Translations under genes and position numbers: made by a program | Part shown: one piece after another, positions 8,346 through 16,955 of the stretch | Position numbering within the stretch: the stretch's first letter is position 1 | Layout of the letters: each line of letters begins with the position of its first letter | Source: Mesorhizobium sp. M4B.F.Ca.ET.203.01.1.1 | GTDB taxonomy: Bacteria > Pseudomonadota > Alphaproteobacteria > Rhizobiales > Rhizobiaceae | Direction: 5' to 3' | Length of the DNA: 64,000 nucleotides | NCBI RefSeq assembly: GCF_004791025.1 | Contig: NZ_SRUO01000007.1 | Location: forward strand, 124,001 to 188,000 | The notes under the pieces: model-generated | Database searches by the model: none | The model's input: only the letters and a program-made list of their open reading frames with translations | What the model was told of the DNA's origin: nothing

Positions 8346-9866
8346 ATGCCTTTGCTACGCTCAAACACAGCGGACAAATTCATTGTGGACCGCAGGAAAC
8401 CGCATCGCAACAGCGATGTGGCGCGCGCGGTGCGCAGAACCCGTGACCGTCTTTCGCAGCAGGCCGGCAATCTCGATTTCGACCGCGAGCTCCTGAAGCT
8501 GCATGCCCGCACCATGGTGGTCAGCGCGACCGCCATACCGATCCTGGTGCTGGCGATCGCCGCGACCGGCCTGTTGGCCGGCCTCGACAAGAAGATCGGC
8601 ATCTGGGCGCTGTTCACCCTGCTTTGCTACGCGATCGTCGCCTTCATGGCGCGGCGCATCGAGCGGACGGAAGCGTCCCAGATCGATCCGTCGCAGGCGC
8701 GGCGCGATTTCCTCATCGGGCATTTCCTGTGCGGCCTTGGCTGGGCCTGGTTCGCTTGGTTCGGTTGCGACACCTGCCAGATCGATCAGTTCCAGGTGGT
8801 CAAGGCGATGGTGCTTCTGGTCGCCATGGCGGCCACCGCAGTGATGGCATCCTCGCTGGGCGGCGCGCTGCTGGCGACCTTCGCGATTCCCGTCGCCGTC
8901 TATGCCTATGCCGGAGCACGAACGTGGCTGCCGATCGAGGTTATCATGGCCGCGCTGCTGGTCACCGCCCTGCCCTTCTTTGCCTACGTCGCGCGCAATC
9001 TCAACCAGGCCTCGCTGATGCTGATGTCATTCCGTTCGGAGAAGGATGCGCTGATCGCCGAGGTGGAGACGGCGAAATCGATGTCGGACGAGGCGCGGCG
9101 TCGGGCCGAGGATGCCAATCTGGCGAAGTCGCGCTTCCTCGCCTCGATGAGCCATGAGCTCAGGACCCCGCTCAACGCCATTCTCGGATTTTCCGAAGTG
9201 ATGGCCAATGAAGTGCTCGGCCCGATGAACAACCCCACCTATCGCGACTATGCTCATGACGTGCACGAGTCCGGCCAGCATCTGCTCGACCTGATCAACG
9301 AGATCCTCGACCTGTCGCGCATCGAGGCTGGCCGCTACCAGCTCAACGAGGAGCCGGTGATGCTGCTCACCATCGCCGAGGACTGCTGCCACATGATGGA
9401 GTTGAAGGCTCGCAACAAGGACATCCGCGTCATCCAGGATTTCGAAACCACCTTGCCGCGCCTGTTCGCCGACGAACGCGCGGTGCGGCAGATCGCGCTC
9501 AACCTCCTGTCCAACGCCATCAAGTTCACGCCGTCCGGTGGCGAGGTTCGCGTGCGCGTCGGCTGGACCGCCGGCGGCGGGCAATACATTTCGGTCAAGG
9601 ACAATGGGCCGGGCATTCCGGAGGAAGAAATCCCGGTCGTGCTTTCAGCCTTCGGCCAGGGTTCGATCGCCATCAAGAGCGCCGAGCAAGGCACCGGCCT
9701 CGGCCTGCCGATCGTGCAGGGCCTGCTCGCCATGCATGGCGGCGAATTCGAGCTTCACTCCAAGCTGCGCGAGGGCACCGAGGCGATCGCCATCTTCCCG
9801 CTCAGCCGGGTGATGGAGGAACTGCCGGCCCTGCCGACCAAGACGGTCGCGGCGCGCCGGCGCTAG
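8346..9866 (+). CDS. Sensor histidine kinase, DivJ/PleC/PdhS-like core
   Basis: A 506-residue membrane kinase. Residues about 57-216 hold roughly six hydrophobic segments, followed by a short coiled coil and a HisKA domain with His270 in the H-box SMSHELRTPLNAILGFSEV. The ATP-binding domain has the N-box LNLLSNAIKF, G1 VKDNGPGIP and G2 GTGLGLPIV. The H-box region through LSRIEAG closely resembles the alphaproteobacterial DivJ/PleC/PdhS cell-cycle kinases that act on DivK and PleD. No response regulator is adjacent. ATG 8346 is preferred to TTG 8313. It overlaps cobT convergently by four bases. Confidence 0.9.
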   Translation: MPLLRSNTADKFIVDRRKPHRNSDVARAVRRTRDRLSQQAGNLDFDRELLKLHARTMVVSATAIPILVLAIAATGLLAGLDKKIGIWALFTLLCYAIVAFMARRIERTEASQIDPSQARRDFLIGHFLCGLGWAWFAWFGCDTCQIDQFQVVKAMVLLVAMAATAVMASSLGGALLATFAIPVAVYAYAGARTWLPIEVIMAALLVTALPFFAYVARNLNQASLMLMSFRSEKDALIAEVETAKSMSDEARRRAEDANLAKSRFLASMSHELRTPLNAILGFSEVMANEVLGPMNNPTYRDYAHDVHESGQHLLDLINEILDLSRIEAGRYQLNEEPVMLLTIAEDCCHMMELKARNKDIRVIQDFETTLPRLFADERAVRQIALNLLSNAIKFTPSGGEVRVRVGWTAGGGQYISVKDNGPGIPEEEIPVVLSAFGQGSIAIKSAEQGTGLGLPIVQGLLAMHGGEFELHSKLREGTEAIAIFPLSRVMEELPALPTKTVAARRR

Positions 9867-10861
9867 GTCCGGGCCGCGGCCGCCATGCCGGAACTGGTGA
9901 GGGCGGCAGCCTTGACCAGCCCGGCGGCAAGGCCTGCTCCCACAGCTTCGCCATGGCTGACGCCAAGATCGAGCAACGGCCGCAGGCCAAGCCGTTCGAT
10001 TGCCCTGGCGTGTCCCGGTTCCGGCGACAGGCTGGCCACCAGGCAGTGGGCGATCGCCGCTGGGTTGGCGGCGTGCAGAACAGCGGCCGTCGCCGTCGCC
10101 GCAAATCCGTCCAGCAGCACCGGGATCTTCTGCATGCGGGCAGCGAGGATGGCGCCGGCGATCGCCGCGAACTCGCGGCCGCCGACGCGCCGCAAGGCTT
10201 CGAGCGGATCGCCGAGGCCGGCGCCGTGAACGGCAAGCGCCCGATCGACCGCTTCAGCCTTGCGCGCCATCATCGCCGCGTCGGCGCCCGATCCGGGCCC
10301 GACCCAATCGATACCAGCGCCGCCGAACAGCGCGGCGCACAGAGCGGCGGCGACGGTGGAATTGCCGACGCCGAGATCGCCGAGGCAAAGGAGATCGGCG
10401 CCGCCGGCGACCGCTTCCATGCCGAAGGCCATGGTGGCGGCGCAGCCGCGTTCGTCGAGCGCGGCTTCCTCGGTGATGTCTCCGGTCGAAACATCCAGCG
10501 CCAGGTCGAAGACCTTGAGGCCGAGGTCGTTGGCGATGCAGACCTGGTTGATCGCCGCTCCCCCGGCCGCGCACAGTTCCACCGCATTGGCGGTCGCCGC
10601 CACCGGCCGCGGCGAGACGGCATGGCGGGTGACGCCGTGGTTCCCGGCGAAGATCGCCACCTGCGGCCGCCTGACCGCCGGCGGCGCCTGCCCGCTCCAG
10701 GCAGCGAGCCAGGCAGCGATGTCCTCGACCCGGCCAAGCGAGGCCCTGGGCTTGTCGGCCTTGGCAAACAGCGCGCGCACGCGCGCCTCGGCCGCCTGGT
10801 CGGCCGGCGGCAGGTTTGCCAGAAGGTTGCGAAAATCGTTGAAAGGCGATGCGCTGGTCAT
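9863..10861 (-). CDS. cobT: Nicotinate-nucleotide--dimethylbenzimidazole phosphoribosyltransferase
   Basis: CobT of 332 residues, close to the family norm. It makes alpha-ribazole phosphate from nicotinate mononucleotide and dimethylbenzimidazole for the lower ligand of cobalamin. Visible signatures are AGNHGVTRHAVSP, LLCLGDLGVGNSTVAAALCAAL and LDLGVSHGEAVGA near the C-terminal end, whose glutamate-containing motif is catalytic in the family. The ATG at 10861 begins MTSASPF; a much longer open frame upstream looks non-coding. No other cobalamin gene lies in the window, and no B12 riboswitch is recognisable upstream. Confidence 0.95.
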   Translation of the reverse strand: MTSASPFNDFRNLLANLPPADQAAEARVRALFAKADKPRASLGRVEDIAAWLAAWSGQAPPAVRRPQVAIFAGNHGVTRHAVSPRPVAATANAVELCAAGGAAINQVCIANDLGLKVFDLALDVSTGDITEEAALDERGCAATMAFGMEAVAGGADLLCLGDLGVGNSTVAAALCAALFGGAGIDWVGPGSGADAAMMARKAEAVDRALAVHGAGLGDPLEALRRVGGREFAAIAGAILAARMQKIPVLLDGFAATATAAVLHAANPAAIAHCLVASLSPEPGHARAIERLGLRPLLDLGVSHGEAVGAGLAAGLVKAAALTSSGMAAAART

Positions 10862-11023
10862 GCGGCCTACAATGGTTTGCTGGAAGGTTTGAGCGGCATA
10901 ACCGCCTTGCTGCGCCAGCACAACCTTCGGGGCTTGCCGTGAAAGCAGCAAAGCGCGGCGCATTCCGTGGGGCTTGCATTGGCATGGACGTTGCACCATG
11001 TGGAAGTAGCGCAAGAGAACATC

Positions 11024-11257
11024 ATGACGGCCATCGAATCCCCGTGCATCCTGGTCTGTTCGATCGACATGAAAACCGGCTTCTGCTTCGGCTGCGGCCG
11101 CACGCGCGACGAGATCTCCGCCTGGATCGGGATGACTCCGGAGGTTCGCCGCGCTGTCATGGCCGAGTTGCCGGCACGGCTGGAGACGGTGGAGCGGCGG
11201 CCGCGCCGGGAGACCCGCCGCACCCGGATGGCGCGCGAGCGCGACGCGTTGTCGTGA
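11024..11257 (+). CDS. DUF1289 domain-containing small protein
   Basis: A 77-residue protein with the DUF1289 cysteine pattern CILVCSIDMKTGFCFGCGRT followed by ISAWIGM, consistent with a small metal or Fe-S binding fold. The C-terminal third is Arg-rich (RRPRRETRRTR). Function of the family is unknown. It lies 13 bases before the aspartic protease gene and is likely co-transcribed with it. The start is set at the ATG 11024 next to the conserved domain; the ribosome-binding site is weak. Confidence 0.85.
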   Translation: MTAIESPCILVCSIDMKTGFCFGCGRTRDEISAWIGMTPEVRRAVMAELPARLETVERRPRRETRRTRMARERDALS

Positions 11258-11270
11258 AGGGGCAACACCG

Positions 11271-11975
11271 ATGAACCGCCTGTTCTGGATCCTGATGGTG
11301 GTGATCGGCGCCGGCGCGCTGCTTTTGATGCTCAACGATTCGGCGGGCAGCACGTTTGGCGTCGACAACTACGATTTCAGCCGGTTGATCTGGCTCGGCG
11401 CGTTCGGCACGCTGATCGGCGCCGGCCTGCTGCGCTCCGGCAGGCCGCTCGGCGACATGGCCCGCAATCTCGGCACCTGGGCCGTCATCGTGCTGGCGCT
11501 GATCGCCGGCTATCAATACCGCTATGAGCTGCAGGACGTCGCCAGCCGGGTGACGGCGGGCCTTGTCCCCGGCAGCCCGCTGGCGCTGGGCGTGGAGGAC
11601 GGTCACGCCACGGTCACCCTGGACAAGGCCGACAATGGCCATTTCGAGGCGCGCATCCTGATCAACGGCGCGCCGGTGCGAGCCGTTGTCGATACCGGCG
11701 CAACCAGCATCGTGCTGACCGCGGAGGACGCCCAGGCCGCCGGCTTCAATCCGGCCACGCTCAACTTCACCATACCGGTCTCGACCGCCAACGGCATGGC
11801 GCGCGCCGCCGCCGTGAAGACCGACGAAGTGGCGATCGGCGGCATTGTGCGCAAGGACATGGCCGTGATGATCGCCGCGCCCGGGATGCTCGGCCAGAGC
11901 CTGCTCGGCATGAACTTCATCGGCTCGCTGTCGGGCTTCGACGTGCGCGGCGACCGCATGGTCCTGCGCGACTGA
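11271..11975 (+). CDS. TIGR02281-type retropepsin-like aspartic protease, membrane-anchored
   Basis: A 234-residue clan AA aspartic protease. Three N-terminal hydrophobic segments (about residues 4-22, 38-56 and 66-82) are followed by a periplasmic retropepsin-like domain with the active-site motif VDTGATSIVL and a flap-like PVSTANG. GQSLLGMNFIG is the family's second signature. These proteins are thought to act as dimers; the substrate is unknown. It converges on dusA with a six-base gap. Confidence 0.9.
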   Translation: MNRLFWILMVVIGAGALLLMLNDSAGSTFGVDNYDFSRLIWLGAFGTLIGAGLLRSGRPLGDMARNLGTWAVIVLALIAGYQYRYELQDVASRVTAGLVPGSPLALGVEDGHATVTLDKADNGHFEARILINGAPVRAVVDTGATSIVLTAEDAQAAGFNPATLNFTIPVSTANGMARAAAVKTDEVAIGGIVRKDMAVMIAAPGMLGQSLLGMNFIGSLSGFDVRGDRMVLRD

Positions 11976-11981
11976 ATGCCC

Positions 11982-12986
11982 TCAGGCCGCTTCGGCCGCC
12001 GTGCCGCTGAGGTCGACAGCGGCAAAGGCCGTCTTCAACACCTCCGGTCCGGCGCCCGGCCTCGTCGCGTCCGTCGACAGGATCTGCCGGTAGCGGCGCG
12101 CGCCCGCCAGGCCGTGGAACAGGCCGACCATATGGCGCGTGACGTGGCCGAGCCGCCCGCCCTTCTCGATATGGCGCGCGGCATAGGCCGCCATGACATC
12201 GATCAGAGCGGCATAGTCGAACGCCGCGGGCGGCTCGCCGTAGAACATGGCATCGACGCCGGCCAGGATGCCCGGCGTGTGGTAGGCGACGCGGCCGAGC
12301 ATGGCGCCGTCGGCATGGCAAAGGTGCTCGCGCACCGCGTCCAGCGATTGGATGCCGCCATTGATGCCGATGAATTCATTCGGCTTTCTCACCTTGAGAC
12401 GATAGACCCGACCGTAGTCGAGCGGCGGGATGTCGCGGTTTTCCTTCGGGCTGAGCCCCTCCAGCCAGGCCTTGCGGGCGTGCACCCACAATGCGTCGGC
12501 GCCGGCCGCGAAAACCCCGTCGGCCAGGTCGTCGAGCGCCGGCTCCGGATCCTGCTCGTCGACGCCGATGCGGCATTTGACGGTGACGGGAATTTTCACT
12601 CTGGCCTTCATCGCCGCGACGCAGTCGGCGACAAGCACCGGGGTCTTCATCAGGCAGGCGCCGAACGTGCCTGACTGGACGCGGTCCGACGGGCAGCCGA
12701 CATTGAGGTTGATCTCGTCGTAGCCGAAGGCCTCGCCGACCGCCGCCGCCTCGGCAAGCTTGCCGGGATCGGACCCGCCGAGCTGCAGCGCCACCGGATG
12801 CTCCGCCGCGTCGAAGCCGAGCAGCCGCTCGCGCGCGCCCTGGATGATCGCGTCGGCCACCACCATCTCTGTATAGAGCAGCGCCCGGCGCGTCAGTTGA
12901 CGGTGGAAGAACCGGCAATGCCGATCCGTCCAGTCCATCATGGGCGCGATGGCGAGGCGCATCTTCTTGTAATCGCTGCTCTTCAT
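11982..12986 (-). CDS. dusA: tRNA dihydrouridine(20/20a) synthase DusA
   Basis: A 334-residue flavoenzyme that reduces uridine 20/20a in the tRNA D-loop. The FMN-binding N-terminus is MRLAIAPMMDWTDRHCRFF, the catalytic Cys lies in LNVGCPSDRVQSGTFGACLM, and VHARKAWLEGLSPKENR is specific to the DusA subgroup. GINGGIQS and MLGRVAYHTP complete the barrel. The ATG at 12986 starts MKSSDYKKMRLAIAP; ATG 12962 (MRLAIAP) is an alternative. Confidence 0.96.
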   Translation of the reverse strand: MKSSDYKKMRLAIAPMMDWTDRHCRFFHRQLTRRALLYTEMVVADAIIQGARERLLGFDAAEHPVALQLGGSDPGKLAEAAAVGEAFGYDEINLNVGCPSDRVQSGTFGACLMKTPVLVADCVAAMKARVKIPVTVKCRIGVDEQDPEPALDDLADGVFAAGADALWVHARKAWLEGLSPKENRDIPPLDYGRVYRLKVRKPNEFIGINGGIQSLDAVREHLCHADGAMLGRVAYHTPGILAGVDAMFYGEPPAAFDYAALIDVMAAYAARHIEKGGRLGHVTRHMVGLFHGLAGARRYRQILSTDATRPGAGPEVLKTAFAAVDLSGTAAEAA

Positions 12987-13124
12987 ATCCGGCGGTTCTC
13001 GAGTCCTCGGTCAACGAGGCGTCGCGCTCACATAAGCGATTTTGCAGCGATTTCCTACCCGGCCGCGAAGAGCAAGCGTGCCCCGATCTCGACGCGGAAC
13101 TCTGGATTGCGAACGGCAGAGCAG

Positions 13125-13150
13125 AAATGGGCCGGTACAACCGGCCCATT
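13125..13150 (-). terminator. Hairpin after the flotillin-like gene
   Basis: An 11-bp perfect stem (AATGGGCCGGT at 13126-13136, ACCGGCCCATT at 13140-13150) with a 3-nt loop lies six bases beyond the stop at 13156 on the minus strand. The downstream tail on that strand is only modestly T-rich (TTTCTGCTCT), so this is a probable, not certain, intrinsic terminator. Confidence 0.6.
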
Positions 13151-13155
13151 CCCAA

Positions 13156-15201
13156 TCAATCCTCCTCAACCGGAGCCGGGATCTCATCCGGTAGGTTTTG
13201 CCGTCCAACCCGGTCGGCGACGAGCATCGAAAGCATCATCTCGACAAGGCCATTGGCGCCCCCCTTCTCGCCGCCGGTAGCGCCGATCTGGATCTGCGGC
13301 ACGAGCGGTAGCTTGCCATTTTCGATGGCCTCGGCGAAGCGCATGAGAACCTGCGAGTTGAGCTGATAGTCCGGTCCGCCGAAAGCCGCGACCTTCTTCT
13401 CGGTGGCCTCGGCCTCCGCCAGGCCGACAGCGCGCACCTTCTCGGCCTCCGCAAAACCGGTCGCCTTGATGCGTTCGGCATCGGCAAGCGCGACAGCCTT
13501 GATCATGTCGGCCTCGCCCTGGCCGGCGAGGCGCACCTTCTCGGCTTCTGCCTTGGCATTGACCTGAATGGTTTCCGCCTCCTGACGGGTGCGGGCGAGT
13601 TGCGCCTTGCCCTCGTTCTCACTGATCTCGATGGTAAGTGCCGACGTCGTGATCTTGGCTTGCTGTTCGGCAAGCGCCTCCTTCTCTCGCAACGTGCGTT
13701 CCTGAGTGGCCGCCCTCTCCTGCAATTTATAAGTCTCGACCTTTTCGACTGCGATCTGGCGGTCGCGCAGCTGGATCAGGATCTGCTCTATGCTGTTCTG
13801 GTCATTGGCGGCACGGGGTGTGCCAATCAACACTTCCTGCAGCTCGAGGCTGTAGGAATTGAATTTTTCGCGCATCTCCTCGCCGGATTTGCGCTGGATA
13901 TCGCTACGCTCCTGCAAAAGCTGGATCAGTGTCTTTGTCTGGGCGATATTCTTGAAATAGGCAGAAACCATCGGGTCGAGCGTCTGTTCGACCAGCCGCT
14001 TGATGTCGCCGAAACGCTGCACCACGAGCGGCGCCTTCATATAGTCGATATGCACGACGACGGAGAGCGGCAGCACAGGCTCGAACGCATCCTTGGTGAT
14101 CAACGAGACTTCAGACAGGTTCTCGTCCAGCCTGTGTTCGCCAAACTGCTCCTTCGTCCATTTGAGCACGAAGTTGGTGGTCGGCACGGTGACGATGTTG
14201 CCGGCATAGGTATTGAACGCATACTTGCCCGGCAGCAGCGGTGTCGACCAGACACCGCGTGCGCCGACTTCGACCAGTTCGCCGTGACGGTATGCCTGCC
14301 CGGATATATCGGCGCCGTGGCGGCCGTTATAGGAGACGACGACACCCACCGTTCCAACGTCAATGATTGTCTTCTCGACCAGTTCGACGGTCGCGAAAAT
14401 GCGATTGAGGAAGTAACTGCCGTCGGCCAGCACCTGCAACTGCCGGCCACGGTAGCCACCGGCATTGAGAAACTTCTCCGGGTCCTGAAAATTGTTGTGA
14501 AAGTTCGGGTCGTTCGGATCGTTGGCGACGGTCGGTGCGATGATCTCGCCGTCCGGCAGGGCCGGACCATCATGGATGGTGACGATTCCGATCATGTCCT
14601 CGGCATTGTGGATGACGACCGGCTCAAAGCCGCCCCGCTCCGAGATCACGCTGGACATATTGGCAAAAAGATTTTGTTCCGACGGGCTCAGATTGACGGC
14701 ATGGATCGACTGGGCGGTCAGCACGATGAATTGCGCGAGATTGATGGCATAGGTGCCTTCACGCAAGATCTTGCGTTGCGGTCCTTTCTGCCCGCCTTTT
14801 TCGAGAAAGCCGCGCACATCCTGGAAATCGTCGGCGTCGGTGTTGGAAGCAAGTGTCTGCGTCGGAGGCAGCGGCTTGCCATCCCGGGCAAAGACATAGC
14901 CGATCTGACCCTGCGGGATGGTGACAAGATTGGCGCGATGAATCGAATATTGGAACGGCATGAAGAAATGGAGGCCGCCGCGCACGACTTCCGGCTGGTA
15001 ACCTGCCTCACGGTTGAGCGCGATGAAGCCATTGCTGACGGAACCGCGAAAACTCCATAGTTTTTCCAAGATGCCGAGCCTGTCGTTTGGGATGTAGCGG
15101 ACCACGCCGCTCCGCCAGAACAGGATTGCCAGCACGATGACCGGCACGGCTATCTCGATTGCCGTCCATGTCATCGGCTCGAGATATTGTAGGGCTTCCA
15201 T
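13156..15201 (-). CDS. Flotillin-like SPFH domain protein
   Basis: A 681-residue protein, longer than most bacterial flotillins. One N-terminal membrane segment (about residues 12-34) is followed by a long SPFH region (GLHFFMPFQYSIHRANLVTIP; PGKYAFNTYAGNIVTVPT) and an Ala/Glu/Lys-rich coiled coil with repeats such as AEAEKVRLAGQGEADMI and ADAERIKATGFAEAEKV. The C-terminus (LNSQVLMRFAEAIENGKLPLVP) matches flotillin ends. It probably forms membrane scaffold assemblies. No NfeD partner gene is adjacent. An SD-like GGGAGAGAAGAG precedes the ATG. Confidence 0.85.
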   Translation of the reverse strand: MEALQYLEPMTWTAIEIAVPVIVLAILFWRSGVVRYIPNDRLGILEKLWSFRGSVSNGFIALNREAGYQPEVVRGGLHFFMPFQYSIHRANLVTIPQGQIGYVFARDGKPLPPTQTLASNTDADDFQDVRGFLEKGGQKGPQRKILREGTYAINLAQFIVLTAQSIHAVNLSPSEQNLFANMSSVISERGGFEPVVIHNAEDMIGIVTIHDGPALPDGEIIAPTVANDPNDPNFHNNFQDPEKFLNAGGYRGRQLQVLADGSYFLNRIFATVELVEKTIIDVGTVGVVVSYNGRHGADISGQAYRHGELVEVGARGVWSTPLLPGKYAFNTYAGNIVTVPTTNFVLKWTKEQFGEHRLDENLSEVSLITKDAFEPVLPLSVVVHIDYMKAPLVVQRFGDIKRLVEQTLDPMVSAYFKNIAQTKTLIQLLQERSDIQRKSGEEMREKFNSYSLELQEVLIGTPRAANDQNSIEQILIQLRDRQIAVEKVETYKLQERAATQERTLREKEALAEQQAKITTSALTIEISENEGKAQLARTRQEAETIQVNAKAEAEKVRLAGQGEADMIKAVALADAERIKATGFAEAEKVRAVGLAEAEATEKKVAAFGGPDYQLNSQVLMRFAEAIENGKLPLVPQIQIGATGGEKGGANGLVEMMLSMLVADRVGRQNLPDEIPAPVEED

Positions 15202-15796
15202 CTCTTCTCTCCCATGGGGCGCACGGGTTCGTTCACCCGAGGGCCACCCGGTTGGTGTTTATTGATGAAGCGGGGAGATCGCGCACCGGCACGCTCGACG
15301 CACTAAGGGCTTGTCGAACGTTTGGGCTGCTCATTGTATGGAAAAATGACCGCGCATCCCGAGTCCCCAAGTACGGGAGGCGCGGCCGTGAGCGATGTTA
15401 CATCGGTGTTGCCTTGATAGACATAACAATAAATGACGTAGGTATCGCACCTACAGGTTTAAAGATACTCCGCGCGGGAATCGTATAAGTTATTTCCAAC
15501 GCTTTCGCTATTTCGAAAGCGTGGTGGTTGCTTTTACAGTTACCAAAAGCGCGAAATGGCGTTCTTACGGGTTAGCCGCCGGCCCCCGGATCCGACTGGC
15601 TGGGCCGGCTGCAAGGGAGGAGCGAGCGCCGAACGCGAACACGTCTTCGGCTAGCTTCCAGCGGCGAGTAAACTTGGAAGTCGCAACCGGGGTAGCGCCC
15701 TTGTCTTCCCTCTCAGTTAGCGGTCCGCCCGGTCGCTCGAAGGGCTACCCAGGTGAACTGCCGCATGGTATTTTAGGCGCCTCTAAAGGACAGGCG
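15202..15796. other. 595-base intergenic region; no gene seen
   Basis: This gap separates the minus-strand flotillin-like gene from the plus-strand ankyrin gene and must hold their divergent promoters. Short open frames exist (for example 15159-15488) but their codon use is irregular and no domain is recognisable. The middle, about 15340-15560, is more AT-rich than the flanks. It contains a 9-bp hairpin, ACGCTTTCG 15499-15507 and CGAAAGCGT 15514-15522. No promoter can be assigned with confidence. Confidence 0.5.
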
Positions 15797-16393
15797 ATGC
15801 GCGGCTTGTTTGCAATGGTCGGTCTGGCTTTCGCCGTTGCGACGGCCGCGGCAGACCCGTTGTTCGATGCCGTTGCCGCAGGAGATCCCAGCGCCGCCAA
15901 GGAGGCTTTGGCCGGCGGCGCCGCCGTTGACGGTCGCGCGCGCGACCAGGCAACGCCCCTCATCAATGCCGCGCTTGCCGATCAGCCGGCGATCGCCGAA
16001 CTGCTGATCGCCAAGGGCGCCGACGTTATGGCGCGCAATTCCGGTGGCTTCACGCCCCTTCATGCCGCAGCCTATTCCGGCAGCCTGCCTGTTGCCAAAC
16101 TCCTGCTCGACCGTGGCGCCGTGCTCGACGACGCGGCCAACAAGGCAGGCGTCACGCCGATGATGGTGGCGGGCGAGGAAAACCATCTGGAGGTGGTCGA
16201 GTTCCTCATCTCCAAGGGCGCTGACGTCGCCCATCCCGAGGTCCACGGCTACGCGCCGATCAGCCGCGCCTTCTGGAAGGGCAACTTGGAGATCGTTCGC
16301 CTCTACAAGCGCCACGGCGCCGCTTGCCAGAAGCCGGAAGTCATCAAGGACACAGAAGAGAACTACAAACGGTGCATGGACATTCACGATTGA
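15797..16393 (+). CDS. Secreted ankyrin-repeat protein
   Basis: A 198-residue protein with a signal peptide (MRGLFAMVGLAFAVATAAA) and four or five ankyrin repeats between about residues 22 and 180. Typical units are AAVDGRARDQATPLINAAL, SGGFTPLHAAAYSGSLPVAK and KAGVTPMMVAGEENHLEVVE. It probably binds a partner protein in the periplasm. The ATG at 15797 has AAAGGA at 15785-15790; the frame extends further upstream, but that part would place the signal peptide internally. A YHS-domain gene follows after 13 bases. Confidence 0.88.
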   Translation: MRGLFAMVGLAFAVATAAADPLFDAVAAGDPSAAKEALAGGAAVDGRARDQATPLINAALADQPAIAELLIAKGADVMARNSGGFTPLHAAAYSGSLPVAKLLLDRGAVLDDAANKAGVTPMMVAGEENHLEVVEFLISKGADVAHPEVHGYAPISRAFWKGNLEIVRLYKRHGAACQKPEVIKDTEENYKRCMDIHD

Positions 16394-16406
16394 TGGGAGA
16401 CGCGCA

Positions 16407-16907
16407 ATGTACGTGGCAGACGCAAGCAGATCTCCGAGCAACCTTATCCTGGCGGGCGCACTAGCCTTCTCGGTTGTCGGCGCGGCCCCCGCGCATGCCG
16501 ACGGCTCGGTGAACACCGGCTACTTCGGCGGCGTGGCCATCATGGGCTATGATCCGGTCGCCTATTTCACCGACGGCAAGGCGGTCAAAGGTTCGGAGAA
16601 AATCGCTTATGACTGGCTCGGCACACCGTGGAATTTCGCAAGCGACGAGCACCGCAAGATGTTCATGAGCGAGCCTGTCAAATATGCTCCGCAATATGGC
16701 GGCTATTGCGTGGGCGAGGTTTCGCTAGAATCGGTGACGGTCAACGTCGATCCCGAGGCGTTCAAGATCATCGACGGCAAGCTCTATCTAGCCTACGACA
16801 AGCCTGATATGGAAAATATCGCCGCCCACGCCGACGACGTTTTGCCAAAAGCGGAAGCTGCTTGGCCGGCCGTCAAGGCAAGGCTGGAGCGCGACCAGAT
16901 CAATTGA
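16407..16907 (+). CDS. Secreted YHS domain-containing protein
   Basis: A 166-residue protein with an N-terminal signal sequence (LILAGALAFSVVGAAPAHA) and one YHS domain. The domain is seen as MGYDPVAYFTDGKAVKGSEK, then a Trp-Asn-Phe strand, an EHRKMF helix and YAPQYGGYCVGEV. YHS domains are associated with metal handling, but this secreted form has no settled function. It starts 13 bases after the ankyrin gene, GGGAG at 16394-16398 serving as its ribosome-binding site, so the pair is a likely two-gene operon. Confidence 0.87.
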   Translation: MYVADASRSPSNLILAGALAFSVVGAAPAHADGSVNTGYFGGVAIMGYDPVAYFTDGKAVKGSEKIAYDWLGTPWNFASDEHRKMFMSEPVKYAPQYGGYCVGEVSLESVTVNVDPEAFKIIDGKLYLAYDKPDMENIAAHADDVLPKAEAAWPAVKARLERDQIN

Positions 16908-16955
16908 TCCGACCGCTCGGGCGCTTTGATGTCTCCGCCCTAAAGTGTGCGGCGC

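Noticed and set aside
10862..11023. Cobalamin riboswitch upstream of cobT
   Set aside because: No B12-box sequence or matching stem set could be recognised in the 160 bases upstream.
15159..15488. 109-codon frame in the flotillin-ankyrin gap
   Set aside because: Overlaps the flotillin start, has irregular codon use, no good ribosome-binding site and no domain.
15521..15796. N-terminal extension of the ankyrin protein
   Set aside because: The added residues are not protein-like and would bury a clear signal peptide; the ATG at 15797 has a good ribosome-binding site.
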